From NCBI RefSeq assembly GCF_041429795.1, contig NZ_CP163424.1, positions 2,172,001 to 2,236,000 on the forward strand: 64,000 nt of DNA, written 5' to 3'. This stretch comes from Algimonas porphyrae (GTDB lineage: Bacteria > Pseudomonadota > Alphaproteobacteria > Caulobacterales > Maricaulaceae). Below the pieces are notes generated by a model, which saw nothing but the letters and a program-made list of their open reading frames with translations, had not been told where the DNA came from and made no database searches. Every line of letters starts with the position of its first letter. Positions within the stretch are counted from its first letter, which is position 1. This document shows, piece after piece, positions 8,504-17,565 of this stretch. The position numbers and the translations under genes were made by a program.

Positions 8504-10831
8504 GTGTCGGATATCAGCAAGAAGATCTTCTCCATCGATCCCGACCCGGACGAAGACCCGATCGCGATCGTTCCGCCCTTGCCCGATGACACTAAGCCGG
8601 ACGCGCCGGACGACATACTGGATCTGGACACACCCGATGTCGACACGCCGCAACGCAGTCGTATTCAGCTGCGTCCGGTCGACGAGCTGACCGATCGCGA
8701 CATCGTCCAGTCAATCCGCTCCTCTAGACCCTTTGCGCCGATCACCGCTGATCACACCGAACAGTCCATCGCAAGCGACCCTGTTCATCCCGTCATCGAC
8801 CGCCCGCCCGCCACGATAACGCCGGATCCGGGCCCCTCGCCCAGCCTCGTCGCCGCCCTTGCCCCGCGCGAACGCACTGACGATCGCTATCCGGCTTCGC
8901 CGAAGCCGGGCCGAGCCTATGGCTGGATCGGCTTCATTCTGACCGTACTGACCGCGGGCTGCATTGGCGGGCTGGTATATGTCATGCTGGCTGCTGACAG
9001 CGCGCTCACCCCGATGGAGATGGCCATCATTGCGATGGCCGCCATCGTTCCGGCTGCGACAGTCGGCACGCTATGGGCTGCGCTGCGGGCCCTGTCGCGC
9101 GTGACGCAGCAGGCCGACCATCTGGCCGTTGCAGCGGAACGGCTGACCCATGTCGATGATCGCGTTGCGAAAGATGTGGCCAGCATGTCCGCAGCCATCC
9201 GGTCCGAGCTGACCCATGTCGACACCCATCTGTCTGCCACGCGCCAGCATTTGCTGGGCGTCGCCGAACAGGCCGCCGTGCAGGGTGCGGAACTGGCGCA
9301 GATGACACAGAGCGCGGCGGACAATGCCGAAGCGATCGACCGGGCCGTGACCAGCCACCGCGAACAATTCCGTTCCCTTCTGTCCGAGTTTGAAATCCGG
9401 CTGCAAAGCTTGGCACAAAGCGTCGAACGTCATGCAACCCTGCTCGAAACAGCGGGAATGGATAGTGCGGCACGTATGGAAACCGTCACGCAATCACTCA
9501 GTGAAACGATCAATACCGTCTCCGATCGGGGGCGCGATCTGTCCGGTCATGTCGAAAGCGCCGACCAGACCCTTTCGGCAGCGGAAGCGCGCCTGCAGGC
9601 GATCTCGGACCGCGTTGCGGAACGGACGACGGAATTGACGTCCGCCTATGACCGCCGTTCGCAACATCTGAAGGATCTGTCGGATCGCATGACGGCAGAA
9701 ACGAGCCGCACGGACGACGCTCTGACGCATCAGATCGGACAGCTCGAGGCGATCGACACCCAGATCGCATCGACGCATGACCGGCTGACCGCCGTATTGG
9801 ACCATGCCCGGGGCATTCAGTCGCAACTGGCCTCACGCCTGTCTGACATTGACAGTACGCTATCCGAAGCCGACCGCCGCTCGCGCGCCTTTACCGCCGA
9901 CATGTCGGACCGGGTCAACGACTCGATCGCCCAGACGCGCCGCGAACTCTCGATAATGGAAGGCGAATTGCGCGTTCTTCAATCCCGGATGAAAGACCAG
10001 TCCGCCATGACGCTCGGACTGGAAGACAAGCAGGAGAGCCTTCTCGAAGCTCCATCCGCTCGCATCCATCTGCAGCCGCTCGAAACCGATTTCCCGCCGC
10101 TCGAACCGCAAAGTCTGGATATTCCGGAAGAACCGACGGATGATGCGAACGAATCCTTGTTGGATCTCGTCGAAATCGTCGAAGTTTCGCCGCCCGCAGA
10201 CCTGTCGGGCCGCGTCACGCCCGCTGACGATGTCGTCCGCAGACCCGGTCTTGACGCGTCGGCGAAAGGCCCCTTCGGTCGTCCCAAGCGCAGCGATAAT
10301 TCCGACAGCGCGAAGACTGGCAGCTGGCGCTGGCGCGACATGCTGGGCGGGATCGATCCGCTCCATGAGGCGCCGTCAAATGACGCAGCTGCGCAACCCG
10401 CATCAATACAGCCCGCATTGCCACAACAGGGTGTCGATCGCCCCCCGGCCGGCGTGCCGTTGAGCCCGCCTGTCACAGGCTTGCAGTCCGTCAATGACGG
10501 GTCGGATATCGTCGCGCGCCTTTGTGAAGTGCAGCTGGCCCCGAGTGCCGTCGTCGATGAGGGGACGATCTACGAAGCGGCCGCCGTCCGCCGGACCGGG
10601 GGCGAAGAAGCCCAGAATGCCTGCGTGCAGGCGCGGCTGGACGGGCCGATCGCGCATTTGCAGCGGGTCCTGAACGAAGATCTGGAATTCAAGCTGCGAG
10701 CAGAGAGTTTTCGCCGGGCCTATTCCGATACGCTCCTATCGATACATAGCGACGACGCCTTGCAGGCCAAGCTCGGCTCCGCAACGGGTCGTGCCTATCT
10801 GTTATGTGCGGCGGCGCTCATTGCCGCGTAA
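8504..10831 (+). CDS. Two-TM coiled-coil protein, TipN-like polarity factor candidate
   Basis: A 775-aa protein. The first 140 residues are acidic and proline-rich, probably disordered. Two adjacent transmembrane helices follow (about 146-170 and 176-200). Then comes a long alanine/glutamine/arginine-rich coiled coil to about residue 510 (many A-D heptads such as QQADHLAVAAERL), a second low-complexity linker and a conserved-looking helical C-terminus from about 660. This order resembles Caulobacter TipN, the membrane-bound new-pole marker. I infer that from architecture, not from sequence identity, and a generic coiled-coil membrane protein is the alternative. The GTG start has AGGGG just upstream. 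It ends 44 bases before rluD. Confidence 0.5.
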   Translation: MSDISKKIFSIDPDPDEDPIAIVPPLPDDTKPDAPDDILDLDTPDVDTPQRSRIQLRPVDELTDRDIVQSIRSSRPFAPITADHTEQSIASDPVHPVIDRPPATITPDPGPSPSLVAALAPRERTDDRYPASPKPGRAYGWIGFILTVLTAGCIGGLVYVMLAADSALTPMEMAIIAMAAIVPAATVGTLWAALRALSRVTQQADHLAVAAERLTHVDDRVAKDVASMSAAIRSELTHVDTHLSATRQHLLGVAEQAAVQGAELAQMTQSAADNAEAIDRAVTSHREQFRSLLSEFEIRLQSLAQSVERHATLLETAGMDSAARMETVTQSLSETINTVSDRGRDLSGHVESADQTLSAAEARLQAISDRVAERTTELTSAYDRRSQHLKDLSDRMTAETSRTDDALTHQIGQLEAIDTQIASTHDRLTAVLDHARGIQSQLASRLSDIDSTLSEADRRSRAFTADMSDRVNDSIAQTRRELSIMEGELRVLQSRMKDQSAMTLGLEDKQESLLEAPSARIHLQPLETDFPPLEPQSLDIPEEPTDDANESLLDLVEIVEVSPPADLSGRVTPADDVVRRPGLDASAKGPFGRPKRSDNSDSAKTGSWRWRDMLGGIDPLHEAPSNDAAAQPASIQPALPQQGVDRPPAGVPLSPPVTGLQSVNDGSDIVARLCEVQLAPSAVVDEGTIYEAAAVRRTGGEEAQNACVQARLDGPIAHLQRVLNEDLEFKLRAESFRRAYSDTLLSIHSDDALQAKLGSATGRAYLLCAAALIAA

Positions 10832-10875
10832 GCTCACCATGTCGGCCTGTCGTCCAGCCTGTAACGGAATGCCGC

Positions 10876-11913
10876 ATGACTGACGGTCACTGGCAAACCC
10901 GTATCGCGGAAGCCCCCGAAGCCGGCGAACGGGTCGACAAGTGGCTTTCCAGCTGGACCGAACTGTCCCGGGCACGCGTGCGCGATCTGGTTGAGCGCGA
11001 TCATGTCCGCGCCAATGGCGACATCATCAGAAAAGTGACTGGCAAGGTTCGCGAGGGCGTCGAATATGCCGTTCTGGTCCCGCCCCCTGTCGATGATACA
11101 CCCAGGCCCGAAAACATCCCGCTCTCCATCTTGTATGAGGATGAGCATCTGATCGTGATCGACAAGCCGTCTGGCCTCACCGTCCATCCCGCCCCCGGAT
11201 CACGTGCCGGGACATTGGTTAATGCGCTGCTGTTCCACTGCGCCGACACGCTATCGGGAATTGGCGGGGTGATGCGCCCTGGCATCGTGCACCGTCTCGA
11301 CAAAGATACGTCCGGCGTCATGGTCGTTGCCAAGACGGACAAGGCGCACCGCGGACTGGCCAAGCAGTTTGCCCGGCATACGATTGAAAGAGCCTATATC
11401 TGCCTGGTGCGGGGGCGGCCCAATCCGCGATCCGGGCGGATCGCGACGCGACTGGCCCGCTCGTCCCATGACCGCAAAAAACAGTCGGTCGTCCGGGGCA
11501 CGGATGACAATCTCGACGCCTCGGATCATGGTCGACACGCGATCACCCATTACGCCAGCCTGCGCGGCTTCGGTCAGAAGAAGAATGCCAGCGTCGGTAC
11601 GCCCGTCGTCGCCGAAGTCGAATGTCGCCTGGAGACAGGCCGGACGCACCAGATCCGTGTGCATATGGCGCATATTGGCTGCCCGCTGCTCGGTGATCCG
11701 CTTTACGGCAATCAGCGCGCCTTTCTGTCCAACCGCTCCGCGGTTGAAGGTCGGGTGCGCGACGCCATCGCCACCTTCAAACGGCAGGCCCTGCATGCGC
11801 GCCTGCTAGGCTTCGTCCATCCGATGACGAAGGAGGCGATGACATTCGAAACGCCGCCGCCAGCGGATTATCAGGCGCTGGTCGAGTCTCTGTCCGGACT
11901 GCCGCGATCATAG
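10876..11913 (+). CDS. rluD: RluA/RluD-family 23S rRNA pseudouridine synthase
   Basis: Converts uridines to pseudouridine in 23S rRNA (positions 1911/1915/1917 in E. coli RluD). The 345-aa protein has an N-terminal S4 RNA-binding domain (about residues 17-75, including RVDKWLSSW) and the catalytic motif HRLDKDTSGVMVV, with the catalytic aspartate near residue 142. The C-terminal part has the family motif TGRTHQIRVH. I chose the ATG at 10876, since the S4 domain begins just after it and an upstream in-frame extension reads as unrelated sequence. The 3' end overlaps the convergent hydrolase gene by 43 bases. Confidence 0.92.
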   Translation: MTDGHWQTRIAEAPEAGERVDKWLSSWTELSRARVRDLVERDHVRANGDIIRKVTGKVREGVEYAVLVPPPVDDTPRPENIPLSILYEDEHLIVIDKPSGLTVHPAPGSRAGTLVNALLFHCADTLSGIGGVMRPGIVHRLDKDTSGVMVVAKTDKAHRGLAKQFARHTIERAYICLVRGRPNPRSGRIATRLARSSHDRKKQSVVRGTDDNLDASDHGRHAITHYASLRGFGQKKNASVGTPVVAEVECRLETGRTHQIRVHMAHIGCPLLGDPLYGNQRAFLSNRSAVEGRVRDAIATFKRQALHARLLGFVHPMTKEAMTFETPPPADYQALVESLSGLPRS

Positions 11914-12665
11914 CGCAAGGCCCACGCCGCGAGGACGCGGCCGACATAATCGGCATCGTCATCATTTTTCAGAAGCAGATGATCGGCCCCGTCCAGACTG
12001 ACGAAACTTTTCGGATGTTTGGCATAGCGGAAGATGTGACTCGCATTGTCGATATTCACGACCCGGTCCTGCGGTGAATGAAAGACCAGCAAGGCCCGGT
12101 TCAGGTCGGCCAGCCCTTCGGCTACATCATGTTTCTTGATGTCGTCGAGAAACTGGTTCTTGATTACGAAAGGCCGCCCCGCCAGCATGACTTCCGCCTG
12201 GCCACTCTCGATGATCTCCTCCAGCTTGTCGGCAAAATTATGCACGATGTGGGAGGTCGAACAGGGACTGCCGATCGTTGCCACGGCAGTCACGGATGGC
12301 AGACTCTCCGCCGCTTTCAATGCAGCCGTCCCGCCAAAACTATGGCCGACCAGCAGACCGGGCGCTCCGTAATGATCCGCCAGATAGCCAGCGGCGGCCT
12401 GAATCTCGCTGACATTGGTCGAGAAATTCGTGTCGGAGAAATCACCGCCCGAGTCGCCCAGCCCGGTGAAGTCGAACCGCAGCATGCCGTAGCCCTGCTC
12501 GACCAGCGCCTTGGCGATCGTCTGCAGCGGTTTGAAATTCTTCCCGATTGTAAAGCCGTGCGCAAACACGACGTAATCCAGCACCTCGCCATTATCCGGC
12601 AAGTCCAGTCGCCCAGCGAGATCGTGACCCAGCGCGCCGGGAAATGTGAAACGTTCGGTTTTCAT
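11871..12665 (-). CDS. Alpha/beta hydrolase of unknown substrate
   Basis: A 264-aa cytosolic alpha/beta hydrolase. The nucleophile elbow is GHSFGG, the acid is in SPQDRVV and the histidine in GADH, so the catalytic triad is complete. The N-terminus (ERFTFPGALGHDLAGRLDLP) resembles the hydrolase half of hydrolase-OsmC fusion proteins, but no OsmC domain follows. The start at 12665 fits where family similarity begins; in-frame ATGs at 12683 and 12737 would add 6 or 24 residues. The gene converges on rluD with a 43-base antisense overlap. Confidence 0.82.
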   Translation of the reverse strand: MKTERFTFPGALGHDLAGRLDLPDNGEVLDYVVFAHGFTIGKNFKPLQTIAKALVEQGYGMLRFDFTGLGDSGGDFSDTNFSTNVSEIQAAAGYLADHYGAPGLLVGHSFGGTAALKAAESLPSVTAVATIGSPCSTSHIVHNFADKLEEIIESGQAEVMLAGRPFVIKNQFLDDIKKHDVAEGLADLNRALLVFHSPQDRVVNIDNASHIFRYAKHPKSFVSLDGADHLLLKNDDDADYVGRVLAAWALRYDRGSPDRDSTSA

Positions 12666-12791
12666 ATGCGTGGCGTAGCGCATTCCTGCCGCGGATGCGA
12701 TCACCTCAAGATCACATCTCGCAGATCGGCTTGCCAACGTCCTGCGATCAGCCGCAATTGCAAGATCCGGGGATGTGTTTGACCCCGGCGA

Positions 12792-13175
12792 TCAGACGCA
12801 GGTGAACTGCCCACCGCTCCCGTCTGTCCCGGCGTTGGGCTTGCACGTGTCAGGCCATCCGGTTTCCTGCCAGGCCGTCACAAGGCCAACCTTGTCGGCC
12901 CATGCGGCAGATCTGGGGTGCTGCCGGATCGTCCTTCCTCCCTCACCTTCGCCCCAGACAAAAATCAGATTTGTCGGCGTGTGGGCATAGATGTGACTAT
13001 CGATGGCATCCATGAACCGATCAACTTCGCCCAACATACGCCATGCGCCGACAGTGCTGCTCGTGACGGGATAATCCGGGTCTATTGACTGGTCCAAAAT
13101 TGCGATGAATTGTTTTCTGACAGTTTCGTCGTTGAAGCTCTGAGAATATCGATCGCAAGTTCGCCCCTTCGTACC
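12792..13175 (-). pseudogene. 5'-truncated remnant, C-terminal tail of a winged-helix/TPR-type regulator
   Basis: The frame is open from 13175 to 12792 and reads as protein throughout, ending in a tail containing GLVTAWQETGWPDTCKP and a terminal Cys-Val. Tails of the form GLVxYWRxxGWPDxC are typical of the far C-terminus of alphaproteobacterial winged-helix or cyclase-like TPR proteins. Coding-like sequence continues upstream of the first usable start (TTG at 13097) to the stop at 13176-13178, so the N-terminal DNA-binding and TPR parts appear lost. A short functional protein starting at 13097 (101 aa) cannot be excluded. Confidence 0.5.
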
Positions 13176-13218
13176 TTACTTACGACTAACAGGGTTGAGC
13201 CATCATGCCCGCCTTTTG

Positions 13219-13256
13219 TGGGCTGCCCCACGTCATGTGGGCTGCCCCACGTCATG
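13219..13256. repeat. Perfect tandem duplication, 2 x 19 bp
   Basis: The unit TGGGCTGCCCCACGTCATG occurs twice in direct tandem (13219-13237 and 13238-13256), in the non-coding stretch between the truncated regulator remnant and tRNA-Leu. Each unit also contains the small inverted repeat TGGGC...GCCCCA. Confidence 0.9.
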
Positions 13257-13371
13257 AGCTGTTGGCACCCAACGGACTCCCATGAGGCATGTCACGAAGC
13301 ATCCTTCCCAGTCTATTTCAGGCCATTCCGAAACAGCCGACGAAGGTCATTTCTTTCCGGGTCGTCAAGTT

Positions 13372-13458
13372 TGGTGCGGGCGGCCGGACTTGAACCGGCA
13401 CTTCCTTTCGGAAAACAGATTTTAAGTCTGTCGTGTCTACCGATTCCACCACGCCCGC
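13372..13458 (-). tRNA. tRNA-Leu (anticodon TAA)
   Basis: An 87-nt class II tRNA with encoded CCA. The acceptor stem GCGGGCG/CGCCCGC is followed by discriminator A and CCA. The anticodon loop CTTAAAA gives TAA. A variable arm (TTTCCGAAAGGAAG) and the T-arm GGTTCAAGTCC are present. Confidence 0.95.
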
Positions 13459-13475
13459 GGAACAGCGCGTTCGAC

Positions 13476-14219
13476 CTAACCGTCCGTCAGTCGTGCGACA
13501 AGCCTTTCAAGGTCGGCTTTTACACGCGCCAGCTGCTCTTGATCCGGTCCCCGCGCCACGAATGTCACACCGCGCAGTGCATCATTAAAGAAGGGATAGC
13601 TGCCGATGGAGATGTCCGGATAGGACGCTTCGATCCCGGCCAGCGGCTCTGCCGCGTCCCCCTCGCCAATGCCTTCACAAGTGACACTGATCTGATGGGT
13701 CCTGGCGCCGCCTTCGATCCGGTGACCAATGTCGGCCAGCATGCCCCGCATGATCTGCGGTACACCGGCGAGCGTGAAGACGTTGCGGGTCTGAAATCCG
13801 GGGGCCTGACTGACCGGATTGGCGATCAGGGACGCCCCGTCCGGAATACGCGCCATACGCCGCCGCGCGGCGTTGAGCTCACCTTCCGCATACCGCTCGC
13901 GCAGCGATGCAAGCGCGTCGGCGCGTTCGGCTATCGTCAGATCGAAGGCGGCGGCGATACAGTCCGCCGTGATATCGTCATGGGTCGGTCCGATGCCCCC
14001 TGTGGTAAAGACATAATCAAACCGATCCGAGAAATCGCGCACCGTGCGGGTGATGATCGCCGCGTCGTCGGGCAGAATGCGTGCCTCGCCGACCGATACG
14101 CCCAGCGGCGCGAGAAAGTCTGCAATCGTCGCCAGATTGGTATCCTGCGTCCGTCCCGACAGCAATTCGTCACCAATCAGCAGGACTCCTGCCGTGACCT
14201 TGGTCAGGACGGTCGTCAC
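13476..14219 (-). CDS. CinA-type molybdopterin-binding domain protein
   Basis: A 247-aa protein with the MoCF/CinA N-terminal domain: GVLLIGDELLSGRTQDTN at the start and the TTGGIGPTHDD loop near residue 72. The C-terminal nicotinamide-nucleotide deamidase domain of full-length CinA is absent, as is usual for the short competence/damage-inducible protein A homologues. The role is probably nucleotide or pyrophosphate hydrolysis linked to NAD repair; this is family knowledge and is not settled for short forms. The GTG start overlaps the stop of the L,D-transpeptidase gene as GTGA, so the two form an operon. Confidence 0.85.
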   Translation of the reverse strand: MTTVLTKVTAGVLLIGDELLSGRTQDTNLATIADFLAPLGVSVGEARILPDDAAIITRTVRDFSDRFDYVFTTGGIGPTHDDITADCIAAAFDLTIAERADALASLRERYAEGELNAARRRMARIPDGASLIANPVSQAPGFQTRNVFTLAGVPQIMRGMLADIGHRIEGGARTHQISVTCEGIGEGDAAEPLAGIEASYPDISIGSYPFFNDALRGVTFVARGPDQEQLARVKADLERLVARLTDG

Positions 14220-15700
14220 CGGGTTTTCGCCGTCTTTTTAAGGCCGGCCAGCACGGCCCCATCCCGGTCATAAATGTCGTCAAGATACCGCACGCCCGAA
14301 GCATCGCTGACCGCCGTCATATAGAGAATGTGGACCGGCACCGGCTGGGAGAGATTGGCGCGTGTTTCCCGCCCGCCATCCAGCGCAGCGTCGATCCGAG
14401 TGCGGTTCCAGTCTGGCGTTTCCGAGAGTAGCCACTCCGTCAGATCGATGGGATCCTGCGTCCGGATGCAACCTGAGGAAAAGGCGCGCTGTCGCTGGGC
14501 AAACAGGCCCCGATTGGGGGTGTCATGAAGATAGACATTGTGGCTGTTCGGAAACATGATCTTGACCTGACCCAACGCATTCTGATCGCCGGGAGCCTGA
14601 CGGATACGATAGGGCATGGTTCCGGCAGGTACCGCTTTCCAGTCAACCGTCGACGCATCGATCACAGCGCCTGAGCGGTCCAGAACCTGAAAACCGAGGC
14701 GTTTCACGGCTGCGGGGTCTTTCTGAAACAGCGGCAGCTTGTCACGGCGGGCAAGACTGGCCGGTGTCTCCCACCAGGGATTGAGCACGACATAGCGGAT
14801 TTGATCGGAAAAGACGGGCGTCTTCCGGTAAGGGCGTCCGACGATGGCCCCGTGAACCCGGTGGATCGCGCCGTCCTGCCAAGCCTGAACGGAGAAATCG
14901 GCAATGTTGACACGCACATGTCGACGACCCAGATCATCCGCCAGCCAGCGCCAGCGTTCCAGATTGACACGCAGCTGATCGATCGCCTGCGACGACCCGC
15001 GATTGAGCGCCCGCAGGGTTGCAGGACCGACCAGACCATCTGCATCCAGGCCATTTTCGGACTGGAACGTCATGACTGCATCCGCCGTCGCCGTATCGAA
15101 TTGGCCCGTCGGATCCATGCTCAGACGTCTTTGCAGCGTCTCGACACGGGGTGAGCTCATGCCCGGCTTGAGCGTCTCCCCAGACGGAATTTCGATGTCG
15201 TTCGTCTGCGGCGCAGAGCGGCGGCGGCGCATCTCGGTCACGAGCGATTGATAAGCGGAATGTTGTGGTGCCAGCGCGTCAAGACTGCCCGCAAGCTGCC
15301 CCTCCGCCAGCGCCCCGCGCAATGACGCAACCAGATCGGCCTGTCGCCCTTTTGCGGTCCAGTCAGGTTCAACCGATGTCGGCGACAACTTACCGAATGC
15401 GATGTGCGACGCCGCGCTCATCCACGCATCAACGGCATAGAGCGCCATCTCGCCAGAGGTGCCCTTGTCCCGGATCAGCGCCAGGTGATAATCCGTCGGG
15501 TCGAGCCCGTGATCCACGACGCTTTCCAGCGCGGCGATCAGATCGGCTTGTGGAATGGCGGGTCCCGGCACGACGTCCGATCCATTGGTGTAAGCCAGCA
15601 TCGCCTTCGGGGCGAGCGGATTGAGCGGTCCCGGCGCGGTCGCAAAAGCGCCGGCGGCGAACGCGTTTAGAACTAGGGCCGATGCCAGAATTCGTTTCAT
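14216..15700 (-). CDS. L,D-transpeptidase (YcbB/LdtD type) with peptidoglycan-binding domain
   Basis: Periplasmic enzyme that makes 3-3 peptidoglycan cross-links or anchors proteins to the wall. The 494-aa protein has a signal peptide (KRILASALVLNAFAAGAFA), an N-terminal scaffold region, a peptidoglycan-binding domain (about residues 180-235, including TADAVMTFQSENGLDADG) and a C-terminal YkuD domain. The YkuD motif runs from HDTPNRGLF (about 397) to SSGCIRTQDP, with the catalytic cysteine near 413. The long N-terminal part and size fit the LdtD/YcbB class rather than ErfK. It leads a two-gene operon with the CinA-type gene and is divergent from the EamA transporter. Confidence 0.92.
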   Translation of the reverse strand: MKRILASALVLNAFAAGAFATAPGPLNPLAPKAMLAYTNGSDVVPGPAIPQADLIAALESVVDHGLDPTDYHLALIRDKGTSGEMALYAVDAWMSAASHIAFGKLSPTSVEPDWTAKGRQADLVASLRGALAEGQLAGSLDALAPQHSAYQSLVTEMRRRRSAPQTNDIEIPSGETLKPGMSSPRVETLQRRLSMDPTGQFDTATADAVMTFQSENGLDADGLVGPATLRALNRGSSQAIDQLRVNLERWRWLADDLGRRHVRVNIADFSVQAWQDGAIHRVHGAIVGRPYRKTPVFSDQIRYVVLNPWWETPASLARRDKLPLFQKDPAAVKRLGFQVLDRSGAVIDASTVDWKAVPAGTMPYRIRQAPGDQNALGQVKIMFPNSHNVYLHDTPNRGLFAQRQRAFSSGCIRTQDPIDLTEWLLSETPDWNRTRIDAALDGGRETRANLSQPVPVHILYMTAVSDASGVRYLDDIYDRDGAVLAGLKKTAKTR

Positions 15701-15737
15701 TTTCGCGCGTCTTTCCCTCGGTTTACGCCACCCTTAG

Positions 15738-16787
15738 ATGCCGCAGCCCTATTCACAAGATCGGAAAACAGATGCGTTGACCGGTCTGGACCAAGCTGCC
15801 ACGGGGCAGGTCGTGCAGCCCAAACCCCTCAGCCGTCCAGTCCTGTTGACCCTCTGCCTGTCACTGATCCTGATCTGGGGCAGTGCGTTCAATTTCGTCG
15901 GCGTTGGGGTGGATCATATCAGCCCGTTCTGGCTGACGGCATGGCGTCTGGTCGTCGGGGCGCTGTTCCTGACAGCCTATGCCTTGCTCAGCGGAGCCCG
16001 CTTCCCAGCGCTAACCGATCGACGCTGGGTCTGGTATTCCGGCCTGGGGCTGACAGGGGCAGTCGTGCCGTTCCTGCTGATGGCGCAAGGTCAGAAGACG
16101 GTCGATAGCGGACTGACCGCTGTCATCGTCGGGGCCATGCCGCTAATCACCATTTTGCTGGCGCATTTCTTCACATCCGAAAAACTGACCTTGTTCAAGA
16201 TAGTCGGCTTCTTCATCGGCTTTCTGGGCGTAGCCGTCCTGTTCCTGCCGGATGACTTCGCTGTCGGGCTGACGGGCGACTGGAAAGCGCAATTGCTGAT
16301 CCTCGGCGCAGCCTTCTGCTATGGCGGCACAACGGTGGCGGCGAAGAATGCGCCCATCACTAACGCCGCGGTGGGCGCGGCCATCATGATGATCGCCGCC
16401 AGTGTTGCAGGCGTGGGGTCCGCCCTGATCGTCGATCCCGGCGGCCATGTGCCCAATCTGACGGCGCTGATCATGATCCTGTTGCTGGGTTTTGGCGCGA
16501 CGGGGATCGCGACGATCCTCTATCTGGTCTTCATCGAAAGGGTCGGGCCGAGCGCGATGGCGCGGTTGAACTATTTCCCGCCTGTCGCCAGCGTCGTCTT
16601 CGGCGTCTGGTTCCTGCACGAACCGTTCACGTGGAAGATCGCCCTCGCCTTCGCCATCATCATTCTCGGCGTCTTCGTCAGCCGGATCAGGAGGACAGAC
16701 CCTTCAGCGCCGCAAATGGATTGGCCGGATCCGGATCAGGGTCGTCCCCGTCCGCCGATCCCTGCGGTACGGCCAGACCGTGATTGA
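15738..16787 (+). CDS. EamA/DMT-family transporter
   Basis: A 349-aa inner-membrane protein with ten predicted helices in two EamA repeats. The first repeat begins LTLCLSLILIWGSAFNFVG and the second LLILGAAFCYGGTTVAAKN. DMT exporters of this type move metabolites or amino acids; the substrate cannot be read from sequence. A soluble N-terminal extension of about 30 residues and a proline-rich tail of about 35 residues lie outside the membrane core. The tail is encoded in the 101 bases that overlap thiD on the other strand, so its unusual composition may simply reflect that overlap. Confidence 0.88.
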   Translation: MPQPYSQDRKTDALTGLDQAATGQVVQPKPLSRPVLLTLCLSLILIWGSAFNFVGVGVDHISPFWLTAWRLVVGALFLTAYALLSGARFPALTDRRWVWYSGLGLTGAVVPFLLMAQGQKTVDSGLTAVIVGAMPLITILLAHFFTSEKLTLFKIVGFFIGFLGVAVLFLPDDFAVGLTGDWKAQLLILGAAFCYGGTTVAAKNAPITNAAVGAAIMMIAASVAGVGSALIVDPGGHVPNLTALIMILLLGFGATGIATILYLVFIERVGPSAMARLNYFPPVASVVFGVWFLHEPFTWKIALAFAIIILGVFVSRIRRTDPSAPQMDWPDPDQGRPRPPIPAVRPDRD

Positions 16788-17565
16788 GCGGCCCGCTGCC
16801 GCCGCCCAGTTTCGGCGCGGTCCGGATCGCCTCGAACACATAGTCTCGGGCTGAACTGACCGCCTCGTCCAGATTGGCGCCTAACGCCAATGCGGCAGCG
16901 ACCGCGCTGGCCAGCGTGCACCCCGTGCCGTGCGTATGACGCGAATGGATGCGCGGCCCCGTCATCACACTGGCCCCGTCTTCGGACACCAGCACATCGA
17001 CCACGGACGTCATGTCCAGATGCCCGCCCTTCATAAGCGCGGCATAGCTCCCCATCGCCAGAATCGTTTCGCCCGCCTTGGCCAGATCATCCGTATCGGT
17101 GATGGACAGACCCGTCAGGATTTCCGCTTCGGGCACGTTAGGCGTTACCAGATCGGCAATCGGCACCAGCAGCTCTTTCATGGCGGCAACAGCGCCTTCT
17201 TCCAGAAGCCGGTCGCCGGATGTCGCCACCATGACCGGGTCCAGCACAACGGTCGCGTCCAGCGGCTCGATCAGCTCATATACGGTGCGGATAATGGCTT
17301 CCGATCCCAGCATGCCGAGCTTGATCACATCGACGCCAATATCGCTGACGCAAGCTTCGATCTGCGCCCGCACCATGTCGGGGCTCATCAAATCCACCTT
17401 ATGCACACCCAGGGTATTTTGCGCTGTCACGGCTGTAACCGCCGTCATGGAATAGGCCCCAAACGCCGCGCAGGCCTTGATGTCGGCCTGGATACCCGCG
17501 CCCCCGGAGGAATCAGACCCAGCGATGATAAGGACGCGGGCCGTCGGTGTGTCAGAAGTATTCAT
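16687..17565 (-). CDS. thiD: Hydroxymethylpyrimidine/phosphomethylpyrimidine kinase
   Basis: Phosphorylates HMP and HMP-P in thiamine biosynthesis. The 292-aa ribokinase-fold protein has the diagnostic start VLIIAGSDSSGGAGIQADIK and the anion-hole/catalytic motif HTHGTGCTLASAVAA. The tail from about residue 262 (DGDDPDPDPANPF) is extra relative to typical ThiD (about 265 aa) and lies in the antisense overlap with the EamA gene. The ATG overlaps the end of the AT-rich membrane-protein gene by 14 bases, which suggests co-transcription from folP. No TPP riboswitch was recognised upstream. Confidence 0.93.
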   Translation of the reverse strand: MNTSDTPTARVLIIAGSDSSGGAGIQADIKACAAFGAYSMTAVTAVTAQNTLGVHKVDLMSPDMVRAQIEACVSDIGVDVIKLGMLGSEAIIRTVYELIEPLDATVVLDPVMVATSGDRLLEEGAVAAMKELLVPIADLVTPNVPEAEILTGLSITDTDDLAKAGETILAMGSYAALMKGGHLDMTSVVDVLVSEDGASVMTGPRIHSRHTHGTGCTLASAVAAALALGANLDEAVSSARDYVFEAIRTAPKLGGGSGPLNHGLAVPQGSADGDDPDPDPANPFAALKGLSS

